Of a stretch of 9,817 bases of DNA, positions 1 to 7,882 are shown in pieces. Position numbers and translations under genes: made by a program. The notes beneath the pieces were generated by a model. It worked only from the letters and a program-made list of their open reading frames with translations, did no database searches and had not been told where the DNA came from. Within the stretch, counting starts at the first letter, position 1, and each line of letters begins with the position of its first letter. The DNA lies in assembly GCA_017386805.1 (NCBI GenBank), contig JAFOGM010000310.1, positions 1-9,817 on the forward strand, given 5' to 3'. The DNA is from Bacillota bacterium. GTDB lineage: Bacteria; Bacillota; Clostridia; Peptostreptococcales; Anaerovoracaceae.

Positions 1-1
1 C

Positions 2-982
2 GCAGGAGCCCAGAGCGAACCGCCGAAGGTGGAAGAACTGCCCAAGGTGGAAGAGCCGGCGAAGGTGAGCCAGCCCGAACCGAAGGAAGAGCCGAAGGCT
101 GAACCGAAGGAAGAAGTCATCTGGCCGCTGGATCCCAACCAGTACGAAGAGGAGGAAGAACGCGGTGGTTTCTTCAGCGTTCTCGGAAAGATCCTTCTGG
201 TGGTGATCGGCCTGGTGATCGCCTTGGAAATCGCAGCACTGGCCATCCTCTACTTCGCACCGGATACCAGCATCGGTGATACCGTGCGGAATGTACAGGA
301 TCAGGTGATGGAACTGGTGGATACCGTCAAGGACAAACTGGTTAAGGAAGAGACCGATCCCAATGCGGGTCAGGATGATCCGGCGTTGACTCCCGGTGAC
401 GAAACCGACGGCGAAACCGCTGGCGAAGCCGATGTGGTTGCTGATCCCAAGCCCATGGCGGATAAGGCAAAGCTGATCCAGACACAGATGGATCGCAACA
501 AGAACATCAAGAGCGTGAAAGCCAATTCGGCGCTGGGCTATAAGAACGGCGTGGATTATGGCCTGGACGACTTAAATAAATCTCAGCCCATTGCCAATAA
601 TATCTGGTATACCGATGAGAAGGGAACTCCGGTCTACTACGATCAGGAAGTGGTGGGCGCGCTGATTGCCTTCAATTCTCAGTGGATCGACTACGTGAAC
701 GACGGCGATAAGGCGGTGCTGAAACTGACCAAGGAAGGAAGCGACGCGTACAACAATGCCGTAGGCTTCTCCAAGGCAGGAAAGGTGAAAGAAGAATTTA
801 CATCCGTGGAAATCGGTGAGATCCGTCAGGGAGAACAGGGCTTCTACCTGTGGGTCGGCGAAAAGATCCAGCTGACCGAAAACGGAGCGACTTCCACAGC
901 AGAGTATCAGTGGGTATATTGCATGGAACCGGTGGGTAAGGAAATGAAGATCACCGATTACATCAATGTAAAGAATAAATAA
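2..982 (+). CDS. Single-pass membrane protein with acidic Pro-rich tail (5' partial)
   Basis: The reading frame is open at the left edge, so the true start lies outside the window; an internal GTG at 29 has no ribosome binding site and is unlikely to be the start. Seen: an N-terminal tail rich in Glu, Pro and Lys with EPKEEP-like repeats (to about nt 165), one hydrophobic segment of about 26 residues (nt 182-259, preceded by Arg and Lys), an acidic Asp/Glu/Thr/Gly linker (nt 345-450), and a C-terminal globular domain (about nt 460-982) ending in ITDYINVKNK. Positive charge before the membrane segment suggests the N-terminus is inside and the C-terminal domain outside. Clostridial proteins of this layout often start with a zinc ribbon and end in an NTF2-like domain, but the N-terminus is missing here and the fold is inference. 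The next gene starts 50 nt downstream. No specific function is assigned. Confidence 0.8.
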   Translation, partial: AGAQSEPPKVEELPKVEEPAKVSQPEPKEEPKAEPKEEVIWPLDPNQYEEEEERGGFFSVLGKILLVVIGLVIALEIAALAILYFAPDTSIGDTVRNVQDQVMELVDTVKDKLVKEETDPNAGQDDPALTPGDETDGETAGEADVVADPKPMADKAKLIQTQMDRNKNIKSVKANSALGYKNGVDYGLDDLNKSQPIANNIWYTDEKGTPVYYDQEVVGALIAFNSQWIDYVNDGDKAVLKLTKEGSDAYNNAVGFSKAGKVKEEFTSVEIGEIRQGEQGFYLWVGEKIQLTENGATSTAEYQWVYCMEPVGKEMKITDYINVKNK

Positions 983-1019
983 GAAAGGGACCGGTTCGTA
1001 GGGGTATGGACCGGAAACA

Positions 1020-1027
1020 GGGGAGGA
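1020..1027 (+). promoter_or_regulatory. Ribosome binding site that favours a TTG start for the UPF0182 gene
   Basis: GGGGAGGA at 1020-1027 lies 5 nt before TTG at 1033. The in-frame ATG at 1006 has only AGGGG one base before it and AAAGGGA about 15 nt away, both badly spaced. From TTG the protein begins MKKKKNILLI, a natural N-terminus for a protein that enters the membrane at once. Confidence 0.6.
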
Positions 1028-1032
1028 TTATT

Positions 1033-3939
1033 TTGAAAAAGAAAAAGAACATATTGCTGATCATCCTTGGGGTGATCCTGGCATTGGGAGCATTGTCTCT
1101 GGCAGGCATCAACTACATCGTGGATTTCCTGTGGTTCCGTGAAATGGGCTACACAGAAGTCTTCTTCACCAAGCTGACCAGTCAGCTGAAGCTGGGGATC
1201 CCGGCCTTCGTCATCTGCCTGGTGCTGATCCGGATCTATCTCCAGGGACTGAAGCACAGTTATTACAAGAAAGTTGACGTGGTGGACAAGTCCAAAGTCA
1301 GCGAAAAGGCTCTCAACGGCATCGCGTTGGTTCTGGCTGCAATCTTCAGTTTACTGACCACCCTGACGGTGATCTCCCGTCTGTGGTTCCAGATCTTACA
1401 GTTCACCAACAGCACGGACTTCAACATTACGGATCCGATTTTCAACCAGGACATCGGCTTCTACATCTTCAAGCTGGAGTTCTTACAGGAACTGAACGGT
1501 CTGGCCATGAACATCGTGGCGACCTTCGTTGCCGTGACGGTGATCTTCTATCTGATCCTGATGGCCCTGCGCCGTCCGGAAGTCTTTGAGGAGATCCCCA
1601 AGACGGAAGAAGAAAAGAATTCCGGCTTCGGTAAATTTGCCGATCAGTTCGGAAAGTTTACTCAGGGAACTCCCTTCGAAGAAACCTTCGATCAGATGAA
1701 CCAGAAGCGACAGACCAAGAAGCAGTTCGACTCTGACAACATGAAGCAGCTGTTATCCATCGCTTCCAACCAGATCACTGTTCTGGGCGTCCTGTTCTTC
1801 CTGATGGTGGGCGTGAACTTCTTCATCCGTCAGTACGACATCCTGTACTCCGGTACCGGGATCGCCTACGGCGCAGGGTTCACCGACATCACCGTAACGC
1901 TGAATTTATACCGCATTCTGATGGTTCTGTCCGTGGTTGCGGCAATCGGCTTCGCCCTGGGCATCAAGAAGAAAAAGATCCGCTATGCGGTGGTTGCTCC
2001 GGTCCTCATGGTGGTTCTGTCCATCGGCGGCTCAGCCGTGGCCGGCGCAGTACAGGGACTGATCGTAGCACCTGACGAAATCAACAAGGAAAGCAAGTAT
2101 CTCGAAAACAATATCAAGTATACCCAGATGGCCTACGGCCTTCAGGATATCCAGGTCAAGGACTTCCCTGCGGTGAATACTCTGACCAAGGATGACATTC
2201 TGAACAACATGGGTACACTGTCCAATATCCGAATCAACGACTTCGAACCTGCGGAACGATTCTACAATCAGACCCAGAGTATCCGATCTTACTACACCTT
2301 CAATGATGTAGATGTGGACCGCTACATGGTCAACGGGGAATATACCCAGACCTTCCTGTCGGCCCGTGAAATCGACGAAGCCAAGATGATCAATGACCAG
2401 TGGCTGAACAAGCACCTGAAGTACACTCACGGTTACGGCGTGACCCTGTCCCGCGTAGACAAGGTGACTGCCAGCGGTCAGCCGGATATGCTGATCGAAT
2501 CCATTCCTCCGGTATCGGAAGTGGAAGAGATCACCATCGACCGTCCGGAAATCTACTTCGGGGAACTGACCCACAACTATGTCATCGTCAACACCGACGA
2601 ACAGGAATTCGACTATCCCTCCGGTGAAAACAACGTGTACACCGAATACGAGGGGGATGCAGGGATCAACCTGAGTCTTTTGAACCGGATCCTCTTTGCG
2701 ATCCGCGAAGGAAATCTGGAACTGCTGGTATCCACCAACATCGACAGCGATTCCCGCATCATCATCAACAGAAACATTGTGGACCGCGTTTCCAAGATCG
2801 CGCCCTTCCTGTCCTATGATGCTGACCCGTACATCGTAACGGTGGACGGAAAACTGTACTGGATCATGGATGCTTACACCACAAGCTCCTACTATCCGTA
2901 TTCGGAACCTTATTCCGCACAAAGCTATGACAACTACATCCGCAACTCCGTCAAGGTGGTTGTGGATGCATATAACGGCGACGTGAACTTCTACGTGACC
3001 GACGGGGAAGATCCCATTATCCAGACTCTGGCAAAGATCTATCCCAGCCTGTTCAAGAACTTCGACGAGATGCCGGAAGGCCTGAAGGAACACACCCGTT
3101 ATCCCAACGCTCTGTTCAATATCCAGGCCAATGTATACAAGAAGTACCACATGAACGACGTGAAGGTGTTCTACCAGAGCGAAGACCTGTGGGCCATTGC
3201 CAACGAAATCTACGGAAGAGATATGGTTACCATCACTCCCAGCTACTTCATCATGAAACTGCCGGGAGAAGAAGAAGTGGAATTCATCAACTCCATTCCG
3301 TATACCCCCAATGGGAAGGACAACATGACCGGTCTTCTGGTTGCCAGAAACGACGGGGAACACTACGGGGAACTGATTCTGTATCGTCTGCCCAAGGATC
3401 GAATCATCTACGGTCCCAGCCAGATCGAAGCACAGGTGAATCAGAACACCACCATTTCCTCGGAATTCACCCTGTGGTCCAACTCCGGTTCGTCCTACAG
3501 CCGTGGAAATATGTTTGTCATCCCCATTGAAAATTCTCTGATGTACGTGGAACCGGTGTATCTGGAAGCAGCCAACGGCAGCTTACCGGAAGTCAAGCGA
3601 GTGATCGTGGTTTACGGCGATAAGATCGCTTACGAATCCAACCTGGCCGATGCTCTGGACAGCTTGTTCGGAAAGGGTGCAGGAGATCCGCTGAAGACCG
3701 ACCGCCCGGCAACGGAAGGCGGCGAAATGAGCGGAGGTGAAGGCGGCGAAGTGATCGTGACCCCGGGAACTTCCGGTGGTTTCCAGCTGGAAGACCTGGC
3801 CCGTCTGGCCAACCAAGCGTACGAAGATGCCATCAATGCACAGCAGAGAGGTGACTGGGCTGCCTACGGCCAGTACCTGGATCAGCTGTCCCAGTACCTG
3901 GACCAGATGGTAGCAGGTGAGGCAGAAGCCGAAATTTAG
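1033..3939 (+). CDS. UPF0182 family (COG1615) multi-pass membrane protein
   Basis: The protein has 968 residues from TTG 1033 (977 from the alternative ATG 1006), typical for the family. The N-terminal third carries about seven hydrophobic segments, near residues 6-29, 55-73, 96-117, 155-180, 237-262, 290-311 and 318-347. A large, probably extracytoplasmic domain follows (about 350-880). Family-like stretches include the DFLWFREMGY region after the first membrane segment, NQDIGFYIFKLEFLQ, a QGLIVAPDEINKE motif where the last membrane segment meets the outer domain, and RPEIYFGELT. Near residues 893-917 there is a Gly/Glu-rich linker, then a helical tail with QQRGDWAAYGQYLDQL, the usual UPF0182 ending. 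The biochemical function of the family is unknown. Its stop codon overlaps the ribosome binding site of the glutamine synthetase gene, so the two are probably co-transcribed. Confidence 0.93.
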   Translation: MKKKKNILLIILGVILALGALSLAGINYIVDFLWFREMGYTEVFFTKLTSQLKLGIPAFVICLVLIRIYLQGLKHSYYKKVDVVDKSKVSEKALNGIALVLAAIFSLLTTLTVISRLWFQILQFTNSTDFNITDPIFNQDIGFYIFKLEFLQELNGLAMNIVATFVAVTVIFYLILMALRRPEVFEEIPKTEEEKNSGFGKFADQFGKFTQGTPFEETFDQMNQKRQTKKQFDSDNMKQLLSIASNQITVLGVLFFLMVGVNFFIRQYDILYSGTGIAYGAGFTDITVTLNLYRILMVLSVVAAIGFALGIKKKKIRYAVVAPVLMVVLSIGGSAVAGAVQGLIVAPDEINKESKYLENNIKYTQMAYGLQDIQVKDFPAVNTLTKDDILNNMGTLSNIRINDFEPAERFYNQTQSIRSYYTFNDVDVDRYMVNGEYTQTFLSAREIDEAKMINDQWLNKHLKYTHGYGVTLSRVDKVTASGQPDMLIESIPPVSEVEEITIDRPEIYFGELTHNYVIVNTDEQEFDYPSGENNVYTEYEGDAGINLSLLNRILFAIREGNLELLVSTNIDSDSRIIINRNIVDRVSKIAPFLSYDADPYIVTVDGKLYWIMDAYTTSSYYPYSEPYSAQSYDNYIRNSVKVVVDAYNGDVNFYVTDGEDPIIQTLAKIYPSLFKNFDEMPEGLKEHTRYPNALFNIQANVYKKYHMNDVKVFYQSEDLWAIANEIYGRDMVTITPSYFIMKLPGEEEVEFINSIPYTPNGKDNMTGLLVARNDGEHYGELILYRLPKDRIIYGPSQIEAQVNQNTTISSEFTLWSNSGSSYSRGNMFVIPIENSLMYVEPVYLEAANGSLPEVKRVIVVYGDKIAYESNLADALDSLFGKGAGDPLKTDRPATEGGEMSGGEGGEVIVTPGTSGGFQLEDLARLANQAYEDAINAQQRGDWAAYGQYLDQLSQYLDQMVAGEAEAEI

Positions 3940-3943
3940 GAGG
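3938..3943 (+). promoter_or_regulatory. Ribosome binding site of the glutamine synthetase gene, overlapping the upstream stop
   Basis: AGGAGG at 3938-3943 begins inside the TAG stop (3937-3939) of the UPF0182 gene. The spacing to ATG 3957 is 13 nt, longer than usual. No nearer start codon exists in this frame, and the family-like residues begin at this ATG. Confidence 0.6.
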
Positions 3944-3956
3944 AATCGAAACAGAT

Positions 3957-5861
3957 ATGATCAAAGATATGTTATTTGTGATCCCGGCGAAGGACCATTC
4001 CCGGGATCGCCTGAAGGAAATCTTCGCAGAACATCCGGAAGTGAAGTTCGTAACTCTGGTTGGTCTGGACATGGGTGGAAATGCCACCGATGAAAAGATC
4101 CCGGTGGAATTGTTCCTGGAAGATTTCGAAAAATTCATGACCCAGGGTGTACAGACCGACGGTTCCAGCGTAGTGCTGCCGAAGATCGCCACTCTGAACA
4201 ACGCGAAAGTGGACATCATCCCCGATCCTGATGTAAACTGGTATGTGGACCACAACTGGTCCTACATGGACGAAGAAACCGGACTCCCGCTGGGAACTCT
4301 CCGGATCCCGTCCTTCCTGGTACATAACGACACCAACAAAGTGGGTTCCCGCGTTGTCCTGAAGGAAGCGGTGAACGCATTTAAGAGAGATATCGTGGAA
4401 ATGATCCGCGAAAATCCCTACGTTTTAGAATATCTGCCCATCGACAGTGCAGATGACATCGAAGAAGTGATCCTGACCTCTGCCACCGAGCTGGAATTCT
4501 GGGTAAAGACTCCGGAAGAAGACGCCAACGGCGAGCAGCTCACCACCTCTCAGGTACTGAAGGAACAGTACTGGAAGCGCCTGATCGGTCCCGTAAGAAC
4601 CGCCATGGAACACACTCTGCTGGTTCTGGATCAGTACGGCTTCGGCGTGGAAATGGGCCACAAAGAAGTGGGCGGTGCGAAAGCACAGATGAGCCACTCC
4701 GGTAACTTCGAACACATCATGGAACAGCTGGAAATCGACTGGAAGTATGCAGACGCTATCCAGGCTGCCGACAATGAAAGAAACGTAAAATACATCGTAA
4801 AAGATATCTTCCGTCTCCACGGTCTGGACGTAACCTTCAAGGCGAAGCCCGTAAACGACGTGGCAGGTTCCGGGGAACACACCCACATGGGTGTGGCTGC
4901 CCGCCTGAAGAACGGAAAGATGGTCAGCTTATTCGCAGCCATGGACCCCACCAAGGACTTCATGAATCCCATTGGATTCGGTGCGCTGATGGGGATCCTG
5001 AAGAACTACGAAATCATGAATCCCTTTGTAACCGCCACCAACGATGCCCTGAACCGACTGAAGCCCGGTTTCGAAGCGCCCGTTTGTATCGTTACCTCTC
5101 TGGGTCATGAAGCCAACGTACCGTCCCGTAACCGAACCGTTCTGGTAGGTCTGATCCGTGACGCAAAGAACCCGCTGGCTACAAGATTCGAGCTGCGTTC
5201 CCCCAATCCCAAGTCCGACACCTATCTGGTTCTGGCTTCCGGCATCATGGCGATGCTGGATGGGATCGAAGCATCCCTCAAGGCAGGAAAGACTTCGGCA
5301 GATCTGGAACGCTCCATTTCCAAGAAGTTCGGAGAAGAAGACTTCTACCTGGAAAAGTTCCGCGCTTACAGAACGGAACAGAACGTGTTCACCGACTTTA
5401 CCCAGGATGAACGCGATAAGTTCTTCGGAAGAGCGCCGGCCACCGTGTGGGAAAACATCTGCGCCTTCGACAAGTATCCGGAAAAGCTCAGCGTCCTGAA
5501 CCGCGACAACGTTATGACGCCGCTGTGTCTGGAATCCTACAAGGCAGCAACCATCGCCCAGTGGGCGACGGAACTCCACAGCCGACTGATTCCCGATGCC
5601 ATGGATCTGGTCCGCGAATGCAAGATGCGTCACGACCGTTACGAATGTACCGACCTGGACGAAATGCGCTGGACCAAGATCAAGCACATGCGTGCGGAAC
5701 TGGGACAGAACGACATCGGCAGAGATTGCCTGCTGAGCCGTCTGGCCAATGCGCTGGATGAAGAGGATTACGATACCGCATCCGACCTCCAGATCGAAAT
5801 GCAGGTGAAACTGCAGGAACTGTCTTCCGACTACATCCTGTACCTGCGCAACTTACTTTAG
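3957..5861 (+). CDS. glnA: Glutamine synthetase with C-terminal helical extension
   Basis: ATP-dependent ligation of ammonia to glutamate, the main route of nitrogen assimilation in the cytoplasm. The protein has 634 residues against roughly 440-470 for a classical type I enzyme. Catalytic landmarks are visible: the TDGSS segment near the N-terminus, metal-binding glutamates in ATELEFW (E178, E180), EMGHKEVGGAKAQ (E232, H235, E237), AGSGEHTHMG (residues 303-312, with H308 matching the conserved NGSGMH histidine), the NDALNRLKPGFEAP and PSRNRT region with its arginines, and RFELRSPNPKSDTYL (E412, R414). After the catalytic core (about residue 450) there is an extra stretch of some 180 mostly helical residues. 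This length and ending match a group of long clostridial glutamine synthetases; the sequence does not look like a typical type III enzyme. No GlnR-type operator or PII gene is visible nearby. Subtype and oligomeric form are not determinable here. Confidence 0.92.
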   Translation: MIKDMLFVIPAKDHSRDRLKEIFAEHPEVKFVTLVGLDMGGNATDEKIPVELFLEDFEKFMTQGVQTDGSSVVLPKIATLNNAKVDIIPDPDVNWYVDHNWSYMDEETGLPLGTLRIPSFLVHNDTNKVGSRVVLKEAVNAFKRDIVEMIRENPYVLEYLPIDSADDIEEVILTSATELEFWVKTPEEDANGEQLTTSQVLKEQYWKRLIGPVRTAMEHTLLVLDQYGFGVEMGHKEVGGAKAQMSHSGNFEHIMEQLEIDWKYADAIQAADNERNVKYIVKDIFRLHGLDVTFKAKPVNDVAGSGEHTHMGVAARLKNGKMVSLFAAMDPTKDFMNPIGFGALMGILKNYEIMNPFVTATNDALNRLKPGFEAPVCIVTSLGHEANVPSRNRTVLVGLIRDAKNPLATRFELRSPNPKSDTYLVLASGIMAMLDGIEASLKAGKTSADLERSISKKFGEEDFYLEKFRAYRTEQNVFTDFTQDERDKFFGRAPATVWENICAFDKYPEKLSVLNRDNVMTPLCLESYKAATIAQWATELHSRLIPDAMDLVRECKMRHDRYECTDLDEMRWTKIKHMRAELGQNDIGRDCLLSRLANALDEEDYDTASDLQIEMQVKLQELSSDYILYLRNLL

Positions 5862-5901
5862 TACCAAATATTTTTCATATACATCAAAGGAGAAATTCAA
5901 A

Positions 5902-7176
5902 ATGTTAGATATCAAGCGCATCAGAGAAGATTATGAAGGCGTGAAAGCAGCAGTGGAATCCAGAGGTCACGGTGACTTCGGTCTGTCCCTGATTCCGGAA
6001 CTGGATGCAAAGAGAAGAGCTGTTCTGGCTGAAGTAGAAGCGATGAAGAACAAGCAGAACGTGGTTTCCAAGGAAATTCCGAAGCTGAAGAAGGCTGGTC
6101 AGGATGCATCTGCAGTTATGGCAGAAATGAAGGAACTGTCCGCAAAGATCAAGGCTATGGACGAAGAACTGGCTCAGATCGAAGCTGACCTGCAGAACGC
6201 TCTGCTGAACGTGCCCAACACTCCCTGTGCAGAAGTTGCAGTAGGCGAATCCGATGCAGACAACGTGGAAGTAAAGAAGTTCATGGAACCCACCAAGTTC
6301 GACTTCGAACCCAAGGCTCACTGGGACATCGGCCAGGATCTGGACATCCTGGACTTCGAAAGAGCTGCAAAGCTGTCCGGTACCAGATTCACCGTTTACA
6401 AGGGTCTGGGCGCTCGTCTGGAACGTTCCATCATCAACTTCATGCTGGATCTGCACACCACTCAGAACGGCTTCACTGAAATCCTGCCGCCCTTCATGGT
6501 AAACCGCGCAGCAATGACCGGTACCGGCCAGCTGCCCAAGTTCGAAGAAGATATGTTCCACGTACCGGCTAAGGACTTCTTCCTGATCCCCACCGCTGAA
6601 GTTCCCGTAACCAACCTGAGAGCAAACGAAATCATCGACGCAGAAGAACTGCCCGTATACTATACCGCTTACACACCCTGCTTCCGTAAAGAAGCTGGTT
6701 CCGCTGGCCGCGACACCAGAGGTCTGATCCGTCAGCACCAGTTCAACAAGGTAGAACTGGTTAAGTTCTGTAAGCCGGAAGACTCCTACAACGAACTGGC
6801 ATCTCTGCTGGCTGCAGCAGAATCCGTTCTGCAGACTCTGGAAATCCCCTACCGTGTGGTACGTCTGTGCACCGGTGACCTGGGCTTCAGCTCCGCTGAA
6901 ACCTACGACATCGAAGTATGGATGCCCAGCTACGGAAGATACGTTGAAATCTCTTCCTGCTCCAACTTCGAAGCCTTCCAGGCTCGCAGAGCAAACATCC
7001 GCTTCAGAAGAAGTGCAAAGGACAAGCCGGAATTCGTACACACTCTGAACGGCTCCGGTCTGGCTGTAGGAAGAACCTGTGCAGCGATCCTGGAAAACTA
7101 CCAGCAGGCTGACGGTTCCGTTGTGATCCCCGAAGCTCTGCGCAAGTACATGGGCATCGATAAGATCGAAAAGTAA
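5902..7176 (+). CDS. serS: Seryl-tRNA synthetase
   Basis: Charges tRNA(Ser) (and tRNA(Sec) where present) with serine in the cytoplasm. The length of 424 residues is normal for the bacterial enzyme. Residues 1 to about 105 form the antiparallel coiled-coil arm that grips the long variable arm of the tRNA, seen as a run of Lys/Glu/Ala-rich helix. The class II core follows: motif 1 around NGFTEILPPFMV, the serine-site triplet T231-A232-E233 in TAEVPVTN, motif 2 FRKEAGSAGRDTRG starting at F261, and motif 3 GSGLAVGRTCAAILENYQQ with R391. The ribosome binding site AAAGGAG (5886-5892) lies 9 nt before ATG 5902. Alanine codons are almost all GCT or GCA and arginine is often AGA, unlike the neighbouring genes, which use GCC, CGT and CGC more freely. 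The DUF951 gene follows after 5 nt. Confidence 0.97.
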   Translation: MLDIKRIREDYEGVKAAVESRGHGDFGLSLIPELDAKRRAVLAEVEAMKNKQNVVSKEIPKLKKAGQDASAVMAEMKELSAKIKAMDEELAQIEADLQNALLNVPNTPCAEVAVGESDADNVEVKKFMEPTKFDFEPKAHWDIGQDLDILDFERAAKLSGTRFTVYKGLGARLERSIINFMLDLHTTQNGFTEILPPFMVNRAAMTGTGQLPKFEEDMFHVPAKDFFLIPTAEVPVTNLRANEIIDAEELPVYYTAYTPCFRKEAGSAGRDTRGLIRQHQFNKVELVKFCKPEDSYNELASLLAAAESVLQTLEIPYRVVRLCTGDLGFSSAETYDIEVWMPSYGRYVEISSCSNFEAFQARRANIRFRRSAKDKPEFVHTLNGSGLAVGRTCAAILENYQQADGSVVIPEALRKYMGIDKIEK

Positions 7177-7181
7177 ACAGA

Positions 7182-7376
7182 ATGCCTGTAAAACTGGACG
7201 TAGGACAACGGATCCAATTGAAGAAAAACCATGCCTGCGGCGGAAATACCTTTACGGTACTGCGCACAGGCATGGATTTCCGCATTCAATGCGACACCTG
7301 TAAATCGCAGATCTGGCTGAGCCGTTCCGACCTGGAGAAGCGGCTGAAACAGATTCTGGATAGACAGGAAGGATAG
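7182..7376 (+). CDS. DUF951 family small protein
   Basis: A 64-residue protein matching the DUF951 (YyzM-like) layout: VGQRIQLKKNHACGGNTF, a short strand, then CDTCKSQIWLSRSDLEKRLKQIL. H17, C19, C37 and C40 could form a zinc site; this is inference from the HxC...CxxC spacing. The family is small, cytosolic and of unknown role, widespread in Firmicutes. ATG 7182 lies only 5 nt after the serS stop and has no clear ribosome binding site (only GAAAAG upstream), so translation is probably coupled to serS. A 21-nt gap separates it from the DtxR-like gene. Confidence 0.9.
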   Translation: MPVKLDVGQRIQLKKNHACGGNTFTVLRTGMDFRIQCDTCKSQIWLSRSDLEKRLKQILDRQEG

Positions 7377-7384
7377 ACAAATTT

Positions 7385-7390
7385 GGAGGA
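7385..7390 (+). promoter_or_regulatory. Ribosome binding site of the DtxR-like gene
   Basis: GGAGGA at 7385-7390 sits 7 nt before ATG 7398. A longer frame opening with TTG at 7383 would place this site inside the coding region, so ATG 7398 is the start. Confidence 0.85.
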
Positions 7391-7397
7391 ATCAACT

Positions 7398-7880
7398 ATG
7401 AAAATTCAGGAATCCGGTGAAAACTATCTGGAGACCATACTGATCCTGGAAATGGAAAAGGGCAACGTTCGTTCCATCGACGTGGCGAACCATCTGGAAT
7501 TCAGTAAAGCTTCCATCAGCCGCGCTATGGGGATTTTGAAGGAAGCCGGATACATCACCGTCGACGAGGCAGGAAATCTCCTGCTGACCGAGGCTGGCCG
7601 TGAAAAGGCGAACCAGATCTATGAACGTCATCAGCTGATCCAGCGCTTCCTGATCGAATGTCTGGAAGTCAGTGAAGAAACAGCTGAAAAGGATGCTTGC
7701 CGCATGGAACACGTTCTCAGCGAAGAAACCGTGGAACAGATGCAGGCATGGATCCAGGCTGCAGAAGAATTTGAAGAAATGAGCCAGCAGATGAGCCAGC
7801 AGAGCATGGACCTGCAGAGACAGCTGGAAGAAATGGCTGGTCTGGACGGACTGGAAGCTCTGTTCGGCGGAAAGCAGTAA
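7398..7880 (+). CDS. DtxR/MntR-family metal-dependent transcriptional regulator
   Basis: The 160-residue protein has a winged helix-turn-helix at residues 1-70 (RSIDVANHLEFSKASISRAM, then the wing with LLLTEAGREKA) and a dimerisation and metal-binding domain at about 71-125 (YERHQLIQRFL, DACRMEHVLSEE). Such proteins bind DNA as dimers when loaded with Mn2+ or Fe2+ and usually repress metal uptake genes. Likely ligands are E12, H78, C101, E104 and H105. C101-x-x-E104-H105 resembles DtxR (C102, E105, H106), while N9 occupies the site of MntR Asp8 and DtxR Met10, so metal preference cannot be read off. It has no SH3-like third domain; instead a Met/Gln-rich helical tail with EEMSQQMSQQ ends in LEALFGGKQ. 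No metal transporter gene is in the window. The ybaK start follows after 2 nt. Confidence 0.9.
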   Translation: MKIQESGENYLETILILEMEKGNVRSIDVANHLEFSKASISRAMGILKEAGYITVDEAGNLLLTEAGREKANQIYERHQLIQRFLIECLEVSEETAEKDACRMEHVLSEETVEQMQAWIQAAEEFEEMSQQMSQQSMDLQRQLEEMAGLDGLEALFGGKQ

Positions 7881-7882
7881 CC

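Noticed and set aside
988..1014. Direct repeat GGACCGG twice between the first two genes
   Set aside because: Only 7 nt long, with no other supporting structure or promoter element.
1006..1032. ATG 1006 as start of the UPF0182 gene
   Set aside because: Ribosome binding sites are poorly spaced for it, while TTG 1033 has GGGGAGGA at 5 nt and gives a typical N-terminus. It cannot be fully excluded.
2032..3363. 443-codon open frame on the minus strand
   Set aside because: It lies entirely antisense inside the UPF0182 gene, whose translation shows clear family features; the minus-strand product is a His/Val-rich shadow with no recognisable motif and no ribosome binding site.
4929..5687. 252-codon minus-strand frame opposite glutamine synthetase
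   Set aside because: Shadow of a gene whose catalytic motifs are all on the plus strand.
5905..7041. 378-codon open frame on the minus strand opposite serS
   Set aside because: It mirrors the strongly biased codons of serS; its product has no recognisable motif, while the plus frame carries all class II synthetase motifs.
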